Position numbers and translations under genes: made by a program. DNA of 64,000 nt, from the NCBI GenBank assembly GCA_025403435.1, contig CM046332.1:4723596-4787595 (forward strand), written 5' to 3'. A model generated the notes under the pieces. The model saw only the letters and a list, made by a program, of their open reading frames with translations, was not told the origin of the DNA and did not search any database. Position 1 is the stretch's first letter. Each line of letters opens with the position of its first letter. The stretch is from Artocarpus heterophyllus. Taxonomy: Eukaryota; Streptophyta; Magnoliopsida; Rosales; Moraceae. This document shows, piece by piece, positions 11,784 through 23,513 of the stretch.

Positions 11784-13149
11784 TTTTTTTGCCGAAAAAT
11801 TTTTCAAATACTTATTTCTATTACATATAAAAGTGATGATGTATATTTTCATCACACCACGACTATCTTTCATTTTTTTCATTTGCTTTTCTATCTTTGA
11901 TCTTTTTTTGTTCTTTTTCTTTGTTCTTCTCTCTATTTTTTTGTTTTTTACAAATCCTTATAACCTTATATGTATTTTAAGATGAGTTTATGTTATGTGT
12001 CTATTATCAGTTATTGTACTAATATATATATATATGACGAGTAAAAAACACATGCTACTCATCTTGAGAAATACATTCTCTCTAATTTAAATTTGTTGAA
12101 GAAAATTTGAATTGTCTTTTTGTTTTACTTTACTCATATTAACATAGTTTCATTCATACATGTCATCACTTAATTTTTGGGTTTTTTTATTTTCATTTTT
12201 CCAAAAGATTCACTCTAATATGATCCTTTTTTGATGTTCTTCATTTAAAAGTTTTGCTCTACATAATATTATTAAAATATATATTTTTAGATGCGAACCT
12301 ATTTAATTTTTTTGTGAAATGGTTATTATTTTAAAAGGGATTCTAACAATTTTTTTTAGTTATGCATTAACTAACAACTAACTAAGATCTTAAATAAATT
12401 AAGAAAATAATAGCATGGTAATCAAAACTTAACACGTAAATAAAACATATAAAATTTCTCTACCTGTGCATAGCATATGGGTTTAACTAGTAAAACTTAA
12501 AAAAAAAGGAAATAGCATGGCAAGAGAAGAATAAAAAATAAAAAATTTTTGGAAAAACAAATTTCAAATATAGAGAGTGCGATTGAAGCATCGTTTGCAT
12601 AGGCCTGAAAATCCCATTTGTTAGTTCGTTTGGATGGTCTTTGTTGTCTCAAGCGTTTTATTAAAGGAAGCCAATTACTATAACAAGCACAAGCTCACTG
12701 GTGCCTTTTGTATCTTTTCCGGTGCCAACTCGATTAATGACGATCGCCGTTGCGATTCACCCATCAAGAAAAGGTCCAATCTCATGGGAGGTTGATAGAT
12801 AGCATGACATCGTAGGTTTTTCATTGTTGTGGTTGATTGTTTATGGCATCATAATTTTTGGAGATGGCAGAAAAAAGGAGGACAAGTGGCAGCGCATCAT
12901 GCATGATGGCTGCGAGATGATCGTTGTGATGATTGTTGGCTTCTTGAGGCTTGCACAGCCTTGTAATGATTAGGGCTTATCGATAATCTTATTTGTCACA
13001 GCCTTAGTACTATCATTGGAGTGTAAGAGGAAGGGAGAGGGGAAGAGATACAGGGGGAGAGAGATGAAGAGAGAAAGTAGTAAGGTAATTTTAGTATTTT
13101 CTTGTATGGAAAATGTTATTTATCCTTTCCTCTATTCTTCTAATTTTTA
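11784..13149. other. No gene recognised; AT-rich, then a GC-richer island
   Basis: The second arm of the inverted repeat lies at about 11800-12020. A (TA)n run occurs near 12022. 12700-13090 is less AT-rich and ends in a purine-rich tract (13027-13078). No domain-bearing frame was found. Confidence 0.4.
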
Positions 13150-13676
13150 GAATTAATTACAAAAATTCATCTTTAACTATAACACTTATAATAATGTGCT
13201 CTTCGAACTTCAAAACGAAACATGTGTTCCTCTGATCTATGAAAAATTAACGAAAACCCACTTTTGATAGAATTTTTAATAGAAATAGGTACATAATTAA
13301 GATTCAATAATAATATAGGAGTATTTTAGGAAATATATTAGATTTTAAAATTAATTTGAATTTAAAAAGTTGATATAATTTTAAAATTTTAATTGTTAAA
13401 AAATAAACTAAAAAACCTTTAAAAAATTTTTTAAAAAATTCTTCTTTTACTTTAATATAACTGCATTAAGAAAAACAAACAATGTAATGTTTCACTGAAC
13501 TGTTCAATAATCCTCATTGTTCTAGTGATATTGTGTCACTTTTATTAAAAACTATAATTTAAGAAGTTTTTTTCGTTAATATTTAAAAGATCAGTGGAAA
13601 CAAATGTTACATGTTGAAGATTACAGGCATATTATTACAAGGGTTATAAATGAAGGAGAATTTTTGTAGTTAATAA
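13150..13676. mobile_element. Mutator-like MITE with 9-bp target-site duplication
   Basis: Terminal inverted repeats of about 100 bp are visible. The left end (ATTAATTACAAAAATTCATC, then ATAACACTTATAATAATGTG) matches the reverse complement of the right end (ATTAACTACAAAAATTCTCC, then ATAACCCTTGTAATAATATG). The flanks carry the 9-bp direct repeat TAATTTTTA at 13141-13149 and 13677-13685, the size expected of Mutator-like transposition. The 527-bp element has no transposase frame, so it is non-autonomous. Confidence 0.8.
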
Positions 13677-13685
13677 TAATTTTTA

Positions 13686-14590
13686 ATGATCCCATTCCAT
13701 TTCCTTTAAGTAGGAATGAGGGAAATTACATAATTTAGGAAAACATTATGAAATCAAATTTTTAGTATAATAAAATACCAAATTACCCTCTCTTTCTCTC
13801 TCCCTCTCTGTTGCCTTTTCTCTTTGTTACTGTCAGGAGTTACCATTGCCAATGGTCCTTGCTAGATTGTTGTTGTCACGAAGCCCTAAAATTGTTGAAT
13901 TCGTCCTTGTTTGACATTGAACTCATCTTCTCCAGCAATGGTAATGGCCATTAGACCATAAAACATATGCAAATGTTCAAATCATGCAAAGCCTCTAAGA
14001 CGTAATATCTTCAAAATTACTAATTGATTATTAGGAGTAAGAAGTGTAAGTGACGATAGTATTTGTTATAATTAAGTTTTAATAATGTTTATAGAGTATT
14101 GTTGCATGTGATAGTGGCAAAGGACTTATGCGCTTGAGGGAGTTTTTGTCAAAATTATCAGGTTTGATGTCATGTGATGAAAAATGTGATATTATGAATT
14201 TTGATATTTGATGATTTGATTAAAATAATATGTTTTATAAATGCCTAAATGAGATAAAATAATGAATAACTCAAAAAGTGAAGGGGTCAGAGAGGGGGAG
14301 TTTGCAAGGTTTTAGGATAAAATGTCAGGGCTAAGGCGCTAAGGGCTAGGGCACTAAGGCGTAACCCAAGACCTACAACTAGGCGCCAAGGCACCATCCA
14401 CAAAGTACAATCAAATTTTTCTGTTGTTGTTTTTTTAGGCGTTTATATTCTATTTTCATTCTTTTAAGCCCAAATTTGATATTCAAAACTCTCTAATTAA
14501 ATCCCAACCCTTATGTAATTTCTATACATTTAATCTTAACTTTTGAGGGCTTAGGAACATAATATAAATAATCTAAGCTAGAAGGAAACA
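13686..14590. other. Non-coding; CT-rich tract and GC-rich short-repeat patch
   Basis: A CT-rich tract (13787-13830) precedes a moderately GC-rich segment to 13960. At 14327-14400 a patch of short GGCGC/AAGGC words (AAGGCGCTAAGG, ACTAAGGCG, TAGGCGCCAAGGC) is seen. The plus-strand LTR that ends at 16023 probably begins somewhere in this interval, but I could not fix its start. Confidence 0.4.
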
Positions 14591-16023
14591 ATCATTCTAT
14601 ACTTAGCCACAAAATTCTAGTTTTCTCTCTCTCACACCAACTCTCTTTCGTATCAAGAGGCAAGGAAGCCAATCTCTTCTCCTTTTCATTATCTATATTC
14701 TCCAGCAAATAAGATAAGCTAAATTTTACTTGTTTTCAATGTTTTTAAAAAAGGATGATGGCTAGGGTTTCATGTATTTTAGGGGATCTTGATAAGAAGT
14801 CATAATATGGTTATGGTTGGTGGAATTTGTGATGATCATAGTGTAAAGATTAATCATGGAAAAATGGCATGATATAATTAATAGAAGCATGAATTAGGGT
14901 TTTCTTAATTTTCTTGAAGACATAAATTAAGGTTTTATAGTTTCTTGGATTTTTATACCATAAATATTAATTATGTGATATTATGACATAAACACTTTCA
15001 AAGAAGTGAGCACATCGGTCTCAAAGTGTTGTATCACTTTAAGTATGGTATAATAAGTCCACAAGTCAGATAAGTACATCTCTTAGTTGCAATATGTTTG
15101 TTCAAAGTATGAATTGCATGGTGTTATGAATGTTCCAATGAGGATTTTATGAAGAAAGTTATGATAAGTATATTTATGTTATGCTCTTCATAGTTATGAA
15201 AGAGGCTAATTAAGAGTTATCTAAGATAAAAGATGTTTAGGAGGTGCATACTAAGACAAGTCCCATATTTTACCAAGTTGCAAGGTGCTCAAAAGATGGT
15301 GCCAAGTCAAGTCCTATAAGATACTTGCCTCGACAAGTTTGAAACTTGTAATCCCATTCTCATCATGGTTGTCCGCATTAGTACATTGCCAAGGGCCCAA
15401 ATAGTAAAAAGATAAGGAAAGAAAATAATGCTATAAAGAATGTTTTTAATAAATGATTTTATGATGTTAATCTATTTTCCTTTCATATTCTTACATATTA
15501 TGTGAATACATGGAGAACTAAAGATAAATGTTTTGTGAGATTTATGAATTTAATTAATAAGTTATTTGTTTTTTCTAGTTTATTTGCATGTTGTGGATAA
15601 AGGTAAGAACTGAACTCAAAGGTGTAGGAGGCTTGGCGTAGATGTGTATACATGTGGTGGTGGAGCGAGTTATCAGATTAGCCTAGTTTATATTTATGTT
15701 AGAATTTATGTTTTGGTTATGATTTACGAACTTCTAGGTTTTGATTGACACATCTACGTTTACATCAAATTAAGATGTTAGTTATTTGCTTTATTAAAAA
15801 ATCTATTTAATGCTCTTTGTTAAGTTAAGAATTCTACAATTTTCATTAAAATACGAGAACATTAGTTATGTCTTAAAATTTTAAAATTTGTTCTAACCTT
15901 TTGATGACACTAGTAATTGCCTAATTATTGTTTACATGTCTTCCACAGTAGTAATTTAAGTATTTCTCTATAATAAGTGGCATTAAGTAGAAAAATCATA
16001 GCATTCCACTAAGGGGTGTTACA
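14591..16023 (+). mobile_element. Plus-strand Gypsy-type LTR, 3' part
   Basis: The + strand ends AAGGGGTGTTACA at 16023. It contains a CTCTCTCTC leader tract near 14620 and segments matching the reverse complement of the LTR at 1-2490, such as GAGCACATCGGTCTC (15007) versus GAGCACATCGAGACC, and GTTGTGGATAAAGGTAAGAA (15590) versus GTTGCAGATAAGGGTAAGAA. It is thus a diverged relative in opposite orientation. No internal domains flank it on either side, so it may be a solo LTR. Confidence 0.55.
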
Positions 16024-16314
16024 CGAGACCACTAGAGCTTGTCGAGAGCAGCAAGATCTTGACGACGGTTTCATGATGGTAAGCAGACACAATCTCCATC
16101 ACTAGTCAACTTTTCCCCATGCTCTCTAATCATAAGCTATAGATCCGACGATGACATGTGATGGGCGATGAAGCTCCATGCGTCTTCTATGACGGGTGCG
16201 ACGATCTAACTCCATCGACTCCTCAAAGCTTATGACAATGAGTGATGATAAAGCCACCTCCAAGAATAATGTCCTTTGTTGTCGGTGTTGCAAAAGTGGT
16301 TGATGAGCACCAAC
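16024..16314. other. Short unassigned segment between two LTRs
   Basis: Relatively GC-rich, no open frame of note. It is contiguous with 18325 onward once the solo LTR is removed. Confidence 0.4.
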
Positions 16315-18324
16315 TGTTAGGATAGTACTTCATTTGCATTTAATAACATTTTGGATTAAATGAATAAATAAGTAATAATGCGAATATTTCATGTGTTAAT
16401 AATGGTTCTTATATTGCTTTCATTATCATGTTTAAGCATTTAAGCAAACATGTATTCCATGACTATTATAACCAAATCTTGGGGTCAGGTATATATGGAG
16501 TTTATATGTGGTATAGATAGGAGACCAAGATAATAGTCTACATTATATAGTCTGCAGTCTATGTATTTTAGTTGGGTACTTTATACATGATGAGACTGTA
16601 TTGGGGATTTATGTCCAATTGGGTAGACAGTTTATCTAGGATATCAGAGCGGATTGACTCCATTGTAGACACATGGTGTAGTAGACCTAATGGTGGTTGC
16701 ACACTGGACTGGACCTAAAGTATACTTGATTTACTAATAATTCTGTTTATCTTAAATCAATTCACTTTGACAATCATCTATGTGTGATCTTAATCCTAAA
16801 GTCGATTAATAACTCTATGTTTGTAGCTTGTATATTTTGATATGCCAAAGGCAGGAGTTCCAATGACCGAAAGCTCCAATGTCGGTACTCCAATGACCGA
16901 AGACTCAATTGTCGGTACATTAGAGATGCAACATATATTCGATGAGAGCATAATCCATAGACATGGAATCAATAGCTCTCTAACAAAGAGCTAATGTTAT
17001 CCTCCTAAAGGTATTATTTAGGAATTTGAAAAAGAACAAGGCCTTTGTTATCTGAATATTTGTGGTGACCAGATGATTTTTCATTTGTGTTGGTCATAAA
17101 TGGAATTTTCTAAATAAGCGAAATAATGGAACTTTGAGATTATTGAAAGATAAAATAGAACTGAGTCCTTCATCCTATTGTAGATATCCTACGGGAATAC
17201 ACATATACATGAGAGGTCATGGACAAGACTAATAAATAAAGTCTCATAATATGATATATTATCAAGAGAGTAGATTTGGTTCTTTAGTAGAGGGACACCA
17301 AAGTTATAATGAAATAGGTAATTAATCGAGGATTAATTTATCTATTATTATTAGAGCTTGATAAATATATGTCCATCGGGTCCCAATACTAGCTTACGAA
17401 TTCTTTGACTAGTTGTATAGAATACAATTTACCACAGCTATTATAGGAGATTACACAAAATGGGTTGTTGGACCTATCAATATGCAAGCCCAACAGTTTA
17501 GTTGGACTCTGTGTGGCACCAGGGATAGTCCATTTAGACCATTGGCACCTATCAGAAGGAATTGGAATTAATTATTTAATTAATTAATTTCAAGATAATA
17601 TTTATTCAAATTTAATTATTGGGATTTTGTGACAATTCATTATTTTGTATAATTAATTTAAAAATCCTAATTGTATTTAAATTTAGATAAAGGATAATTA
17701 TTTAAATTAGATAATTATCTATAATAATTAAATTTTAATTTAAATAGAATTATTTGAATGATAATTATCTTAGATGATGCAGATAATCACATAACCCTAC
17801 ACTATGATTAGATCAAATTCAAATTCTTCCCTATTTGTAGTTGGCGTGCAACACTGGGATAAGGCCCAATATATGTGGTGTGTAAAGTAGGTAGAGGAGA
17901 GAGAAAATACTCTCCTAATCTAGATAGACTTCTATCTCCTCTTGCCAACACTATACATAGAGGTCTCTAGTCCTCATTTATTCTTAGACTGTTATTGTGC
18001 AACTTTTAAAGAGTTGAGCTTTGATCTTTCTCCTTTCGTGTTCTTAGTTCCTCAAGCACATAGTCCAGTTGTAAGGAAAGAAGCTGTGGTGAGATTATAC
18101 TGAGTTGTGCCCACACATACAACAAGTAGAAGGAAGAGCCATAGCTTTGAAGATTTGAAGGTAAAGATTTTCCTTTGATTAGCCAGACGTGCTACTTCTC
18201 GTTCATCAAGAGGTGCATTTTGAATAGAATTCTATTTTTTATTTATAGCAATTTGAGTAAGATTTTGGGTAATTAAATAAAAATTTTAAAATTCCATTGC
18301 ATCACGAAGTTGATTTTTCCAATA
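16315..18324 (+). mobile_element. Copia solo LTR, about 2.0 kb
   Basis: It starts TGTTAGGATAG and ends TTTTTCCAATA (expected ...CCAACA, one C-to-T). It is flanked by CCAAC at 16310-16314 and CCAAT at 18325-18329, a 5-bp target duplication with one change. The order of landmarks matches the reverse complement of the element B LTRs: an opening TGTTAG, a GGGTCC stretch in the middle, and a terminal AAATTCC(A/G)(T/C)TGC close to the end. No gag-pol is attached, so it arose by LTR-LTR recombination or is a truncated remnant. Two of the terminal differences are C-to-T changes. Confidence 0.7.
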
Positions 18325-18380
18325 CCAATAGGGACAAAAATGAAATTAACTTTTATTGAATGTCTAATAACCAAAAAGTA

Positions 18381-18397
18381 TGTGTGTGTGTGTGTGT
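18381..18397. repeat. (TG)n microsatellite
   Basis: An uninterrupted TG-dinucleotide run of about eight units. Confidence 0.9.
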
Positions 18398-20065
18398 TGT
18401 GTTTTTCAATTATTTTGGTACTGTTATTCACTATAAACAAGTTTAAAAACTAGCCATCCTTTATATTTTAAGAAGAATGAGGGAAATTGGCCAAATAAAA
18501 ATATGAATAAAATTTTATAGACCAAAGTTTTACAAATGTTAGCATATAGTATATTCTGATAACAATTAGACTCTTCATCTATTAAAGACTCAAAAATACG
18601 CCTACTCAATTTCATTCTCTCTCCTCCTCTCTTTCTTCCCTTTTCTCTATCCTCATACTCTCTTTACCGCTTTCTTTCTGCAACAGAGCACCTCCTAAAG
18701 GAAAAACTAAAGACTTGCGAATGAGGCTGGCGAAAAGGCTAAACCAAACTTACAATGAAGACAATAATGGCACCTTGCGGTTGCCAGCATCGTGACGAAC
18801 AGAGGTAATCTTCTCTCCATGATAATGACAAACAAGTGCTCAAGACGTCGATATTGTTGTGACCTCTAAATGCTTTTGAGCTTCTCCATCTTCTCCACAT
18901 AGGTATCTAGCATCAAAAAGGTCTCTGATGGTGATAGCGTGCGAGTCCATTTGAGGATGGTGTTTGGCTTGGAGAGAGAACAGACAATAACAACCTAGAT
19001 TCATAGAGGCAGTGGTGGGGTTTTGAAGATCGTCACATCATTTGGGAGGGTTGTAAGCAGTGGCACGTTGAGGCGGCACATGGAGGTGACACAACGGCAG
19101 TCCAACGGATGAGAAATTAGGGACAGAGAAATGTAAAAAAGAGAAAGAAAAGGGTTAAATAGGAAAACAAAAAGGTTTTAATTTTAATGAGGCCTATTAA
19201 TTACTAATCCTTAATATATAGGCTATTTATTTTTAAATGTTTGATTAGTTGGCCTTCTTTTTAATTTAGGAAAATTCTATTTACACTCCGTAATTTTAGT
19301 AAGGCACCCAAAATATTTAAAATTTAAGATTATTTTCTTTTTAATATTAAGATCTTATATAATTCCACAATTGCCCTTTTACGCACCCCTTGTGTTTAAA
19401 CTATTTTGTTAAAAAAAATTTACTTCCCTTTCTTTTTGGCTACTTTTTCTTTTAATTTTATTTGAATTTGAATAATTTCCTTAAAATCAAAATCTTTTGA
19501 TTGCATGTTAAAAAAATCTTGCATTATATATATTTTTTTTTCTACAACATTGTTTTTTTTACATTTTACATTTTTTTTATTTTTCTTAATATGTTTAGTA
19601 TGCACATGCTCTACGCGTGCTTTTCCGCTAGTGGAAAGAAAAAAGAAAAAAAAAAGAGTTGTTCGGTATTGTTTTTAAAATATGTGAAAATGTTTTTGTT
19701 TTAAAAAATAAGAATTTTTTTACAATTGTGCTGAGAATTTTTTTAAAATTTTTGCCTCAAAAAGTGTACAAAACCATTTTTTAAAATTCTAAAAACAAAA
19801 ACAAACGGGAAGAGTTGCTCGTGTTACGATGAACAAAGCTACATCAAAAGAATATTTTTTTCCTCTAAAGAGATTTTTTTCTTTCTTTTTTAAGAAAAAG
19901 CAAAACTAACTTTAAAATACATTTTTGCCAAAAAAAACTTTAAAGTTCAAAATACAATAAGAAATCTTTGAATACTTGATTAAAAAAATTATGATTTTAA
20001 TGTAGTTTGAAATAAAAATTTGAAGTTACTAAAAAAAAAAAAAGGGAAGTTAGCCCAAAAGTAAA
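18398..20065. other. No gene recognised; GC-richer island flanked by CT- and GA-rich tracts
   Basis: A CT-rich tract (18610-18680) and a GA-rich tract (19125-19155) bracket a moderately GC-rich segment (18690-19110). The layout resembles a non-autonomous DNA transposon with an acquired centre, but I could not match terminal inverted repeats or a target duplication. The remainder is A/T homopolymer-rich (19400-20045). Confidence 0.4.
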
Positions 20066-20074
20066 ATCTTTTTA

Positions 20075-20587
20075 TGGTTAATAGCTCTAATAGTCTCTAA
20101 GCTTTTAACATTATGACAATTTGGTCCTTGAATTAATTTAATATGCTAAAATATTCCCTAAACTTTTTATATTGTGGCAATTTGGTCATTAAACTAATTT
20201 AATAGGTTGAAATAGCCTATGAAATAGCAAAATTAGTCCTATCTATTAGTCACTATTAAAATTTGAATAGAAAACATCATAATAGTATTCGCCCTATGGC
20301 ACTTATCTCCACAATACTGACCTCACGTCACCCCCTTACTACACCCTCTTTGCAACAAAACCACTCTGTTGCTGCTCCTACCAATTACCTCACCCGACTA
20401 GCCACGCTGCAGCACTATGCCGTCATAGTGCCACTGCGTTTGCCATTTCTATTTTAGCATATCAAATTAATTTTAAGACCATATTGTCGCAATGTTAAAA
20501 GTTCAAAGACTATTCTAGCCCATTAAATTAATTTAAGGATTAAATTGTTCCAATATAAAAAGTTCAAGGCCTCTACACTATTTACCC
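20075..20587. mobile_element. Mutator-like MITE with internally duplicated TIRs
   Basis: The left end (GGTTAATAGCTCTAATAGTC) pairs with the reverse complement of the right end (GGGTAAATAGTGTAGAGGCC), and similarity continues for about 130 bp. Each TIR holds two copies of a sub-unit of roughly 60 bp (CTTTTAACATT.TGACAATTTGGTC then CTTTTTATATTGTGGCAATTTGGTC on the left). A 9-bp target duplication, ATCTTTTTA, lies at 20066-20074 and 20588-20596. The 513-bp element encloses a GC-richer centre (20290-20455) with a 64-codon frame that I regard as non-coding. No transposase. Confidence 0.82.
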
Positions 20588-20596
20588 ATCTTTTTA

Positions 20597-21287
20597 ACAC
20601 AATGGGCCGTATGTAAGGGCAATTATCCTTTGATTTATGTTAATAAGACATGTAGCCCTTTTGTCTTTGTAGAATTAAAATATGTCACAGTTCATGAATA
20701 TTTTTATATGTCACAATACATATGCATAAAAACATTATGACCATAATAATGATATTGTTAGTTTTAATTTATTTTTTTAGAATAACTATAATATACATAT
20801 TTAAGATTTTAAACGGATTATGATATCATTATATTTGAAAAAAACCCTAAAATTAGGGTATTTATTCCTTAAATTTAAATTGGTATCTAAAATAACAATT
20901 TTAAAATTCCCTAAAAAGATGAAATTTTTTTATCGACAAGTTGAATTTACTGACAAATTGGAATTAAGGTGTTGTAACTAAATTAATGATATAGTTTTAT
21001 TGACAAATTAAAAATAGGCATTGTAATTAAATTAATGACATAGTATTATTAAGTCTTTTTATGTGTCTTACTAGTTAAATAATTGATATATCATTAAGTT
21101 AATGACACGTAATGATAATGATATGCAATGACATTTATTTCTTAAGACTTTGAGTGAATGATTTTTTCTTTTTTTGTCATATGTAATTAAATTAATGATC
21201 TAGACGGTCTGCATATGATTCTTGATTGATATCCTTTTATATTAAATTGAGTTTTTATTGATTGTCTTATACTATATTCTTTTGCAG
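20597..21287. other. AT-rich, with degenerate repeats of TAATTAAATTAATGA
   Basis: Variants of TAA(C/T)TAAATTAATGA(C/T)ATAG recur near 20980, 21025 and 21185, with related words between. No coding region was seen. Confidence 0.4.
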
Positions 21288-21374
21288 TTGCAGGAGCAGC
21301 ATAGGATGTTGCAATCTCCTGATGACATGGTTTCATTGCTTACTGTGCTTGCTAATCAGAACTCAGTTTTGTGA
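21288..21374 (+). other. Possible terminal exon or exon relic, 28 codons, unidentified
   Basis: A TTCTTTTGCAG acceptor-like sequence is followed by an open frame LQEQHRMLQSPDDMVSLL... ending at TGA (21372-21374). The composition is more gene-like than the surroundings. The gene is not recognised. A comparable short C-terminal frame near CACTA-like sequence at 58031-58210 makes a transposon transcript one possibility. Confidence 0.3.
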
Positions 21375-21567
21375 AAAATAGTGGAGCTCGGTAGTTGTGG
21401 GAGTATTTTTTTAAAATACTTTGACCGACACATATGGTGGTAATATTGTAAGATTTCTCATTATTATGCAAATTGAATTGCGTTACTAATTTTATTTCGT
21501 ATGTCAAGTTTTGAAATATAAAATCGAGGGGTTTGATAATTACTTGGCATTCTCTCTGATACCTTTT

Positions 21568-21975
21568 TTATGTAATTGAAAGAAAATGGATAGCATAAAA
21601 TCTTTTTTGAAAAGGGTCTTGTTTGTCATTAAAACGCAGATGTGTGGTCGGTGAAGTTGAGCCATCTGTTGGTCGAACTTGCTGGAGAGGTGCTTCGGTT
21701 TTTGATTCCTGGGGAGCTTCTTTGTTGGTGAATACAAACGGAGTTGCTGTGACTGTTGTGTTTGTCATCTTTGAACGACTGGTACAATTGCAAGAGAATG
21801 GTAATGACTCTATTTGCTTCTCTACTTGCACCATGGTGCCGGTGACATCGTTACATTCCTGCGACGTCATTGCTGATTGGATATGTGGCTTCCTTAAGTG
21901 TCCCAATATGTGTTTGCGATCGTGTCTAGCATTGCAGTTTTCAGGAATGGCTATCTGGGACGAAGCAGTGAGCAA
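21568..21975 (-). other. Unidentified open frame, 135 codons
   Basis: This is the longest open frame in the window not explained by a known transposon family. On the minus strand it encodes a polar, Ser/Thr/Gln-rich protein with no motif I recognise. The plus strand is open over nearly the same interval (21623-21982, 119 codons), which argues for composition rather than selection. The local GC content is above the neighbourhood. It could be an exon of a host-gene fragment, an acquired segment inside a DNA transposon, or chance. Confidence 0.25.
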
Positions 21976-21982
21976 TTCTTGA

Positions 21983-23513
21983 TTTTCTGGTAACTTAAGT
22001 CGGTATCAGGATTAAAAAAAATAAAAAATAAACTATTAGTGCCAAAAAAAAAAAAAAGAAATCATAATGTACACTTTTGATATACCTAAAGGTGTACCAA
22101 AAAAGTGAACCGCTGCATAAATAAAAGTAACCACTGGTTACCAGATGGAAGTCTCTCAATCCAGGCATTTTGTATGGTAAGATGGATAACTTCGAGAGTG
22201 AAGTAAATGGTCCGACTTCCTAAACGACCGCAAAAATCTTCCAAAAGTAATTCAAAATATTTTAGTTGGCTAGAAATCATGGCTTTTGCTTGTCTGGGAC
22301 TGGGATGCATTTGGTTTGCGGAAATTAAAAGCCCATTTAGTTTTCTAGTTAAAGGGCGTCAGGTTTCTCACACTAATCTTTTAAGCAAGGGCGAAGTAGA
22401 GTACAATGTACGCCTAAACATTACCAAACGATGTAAATCGTAAAACGATTTTCAAACAATTCGATACAATCATGTGATGGTGCAGGTCCGAGCTGCGATA
22501 GTATACCACACACACGTGTGATGCGATTAGACAAAGATTGACCAAAACCAGAAAATTAGCTTTAAATGGCAATGTTTTTGCTAGTGTCATTTTTACATCT
22601 ATAATTAAAAACAATTTTGTGTCCTGTTTGCAAAATTTGTAGTTAATTTGACGGTTGAAAAAGCAATATCTATTGTTAAAGTAAAAATATATACTTTACC
22701 ATAAAAGCTCTCTAGTTGTTATGGTGGAATACCTGCTAGTAGCGACCTCATTCTCTTTTTAGCCACTCACTCATTCTTATTTTTTAAAAAAAATAAATAA
22801 GAGAAGAACTTAAAAGTTGGAAAAAATATTCTAATCAAATTATAAAATTATCAGGTGGTACAATCTTGTTTAAAATTAGTCGCTTTATTTTTATATCACC
22901 AAGAGCAATAAAAACCATAGAAGAGCAAAGAAATAAGAACACACAAGTAGTTTTGTAATAGTTCACCTTTAATGGGGGAGTTAATATCTATTTTAAATAG
23001 CTTCATTCCTCTTATAAAATATTCCTAAAATGGGTAACCCCTTCATATGAGGGAAACCAAGGCACTGCAATCACATATGTAAAATCCGTAAACTCTACTT
23101 GATAAAATGGACTAGACGATGGGCTCCAAAACTTAACAAATCTATTATCCAGAAAAAGAGGCGTCTTATTAAGACCCCCAATAAAATCTCAAGGGAAAAA
23201 ACGTGACGGATGGAAAACGAGTGCATGTGATGTCAAATTCGGTCTTCAAAACATGATAAAGCTGTGAGACTTTCACTCAAAAGACTACCCCATAAAAAGA
23301 AAGAAAGAAAAACAAAATCTTTCTTAAGCTATGTTTTGAACGGAAGAAGCAAAAGACAACTCCTTTTTGGACAAATTTAGCATTCAGAGTCAATGTCAAA
23401 AAAATACGGCTCTCCTTTCACTTTATGGCCGTTTACAAATGCTGAAAGTAATCAAACGTCTTATCCATGGTCAGACAATGGCCTACCAATCACTAAACAA
23501 GCATTGTTTATTA
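21983..23513. other. No gene recognised
   Basis: A moderately GC-rich segment continues to about 22450, followed by AT-rich DNA. 22980-23340 looks repeat-derived but was not assigned. Confidence 0.35.

Noticed and set aside
18476..19270. Complete Mutator-like element around the GC-richer island
   Set aside because: The ends could not be paired convincingly (only a GGCCAA word in common) and no 9-bp duplication was found.
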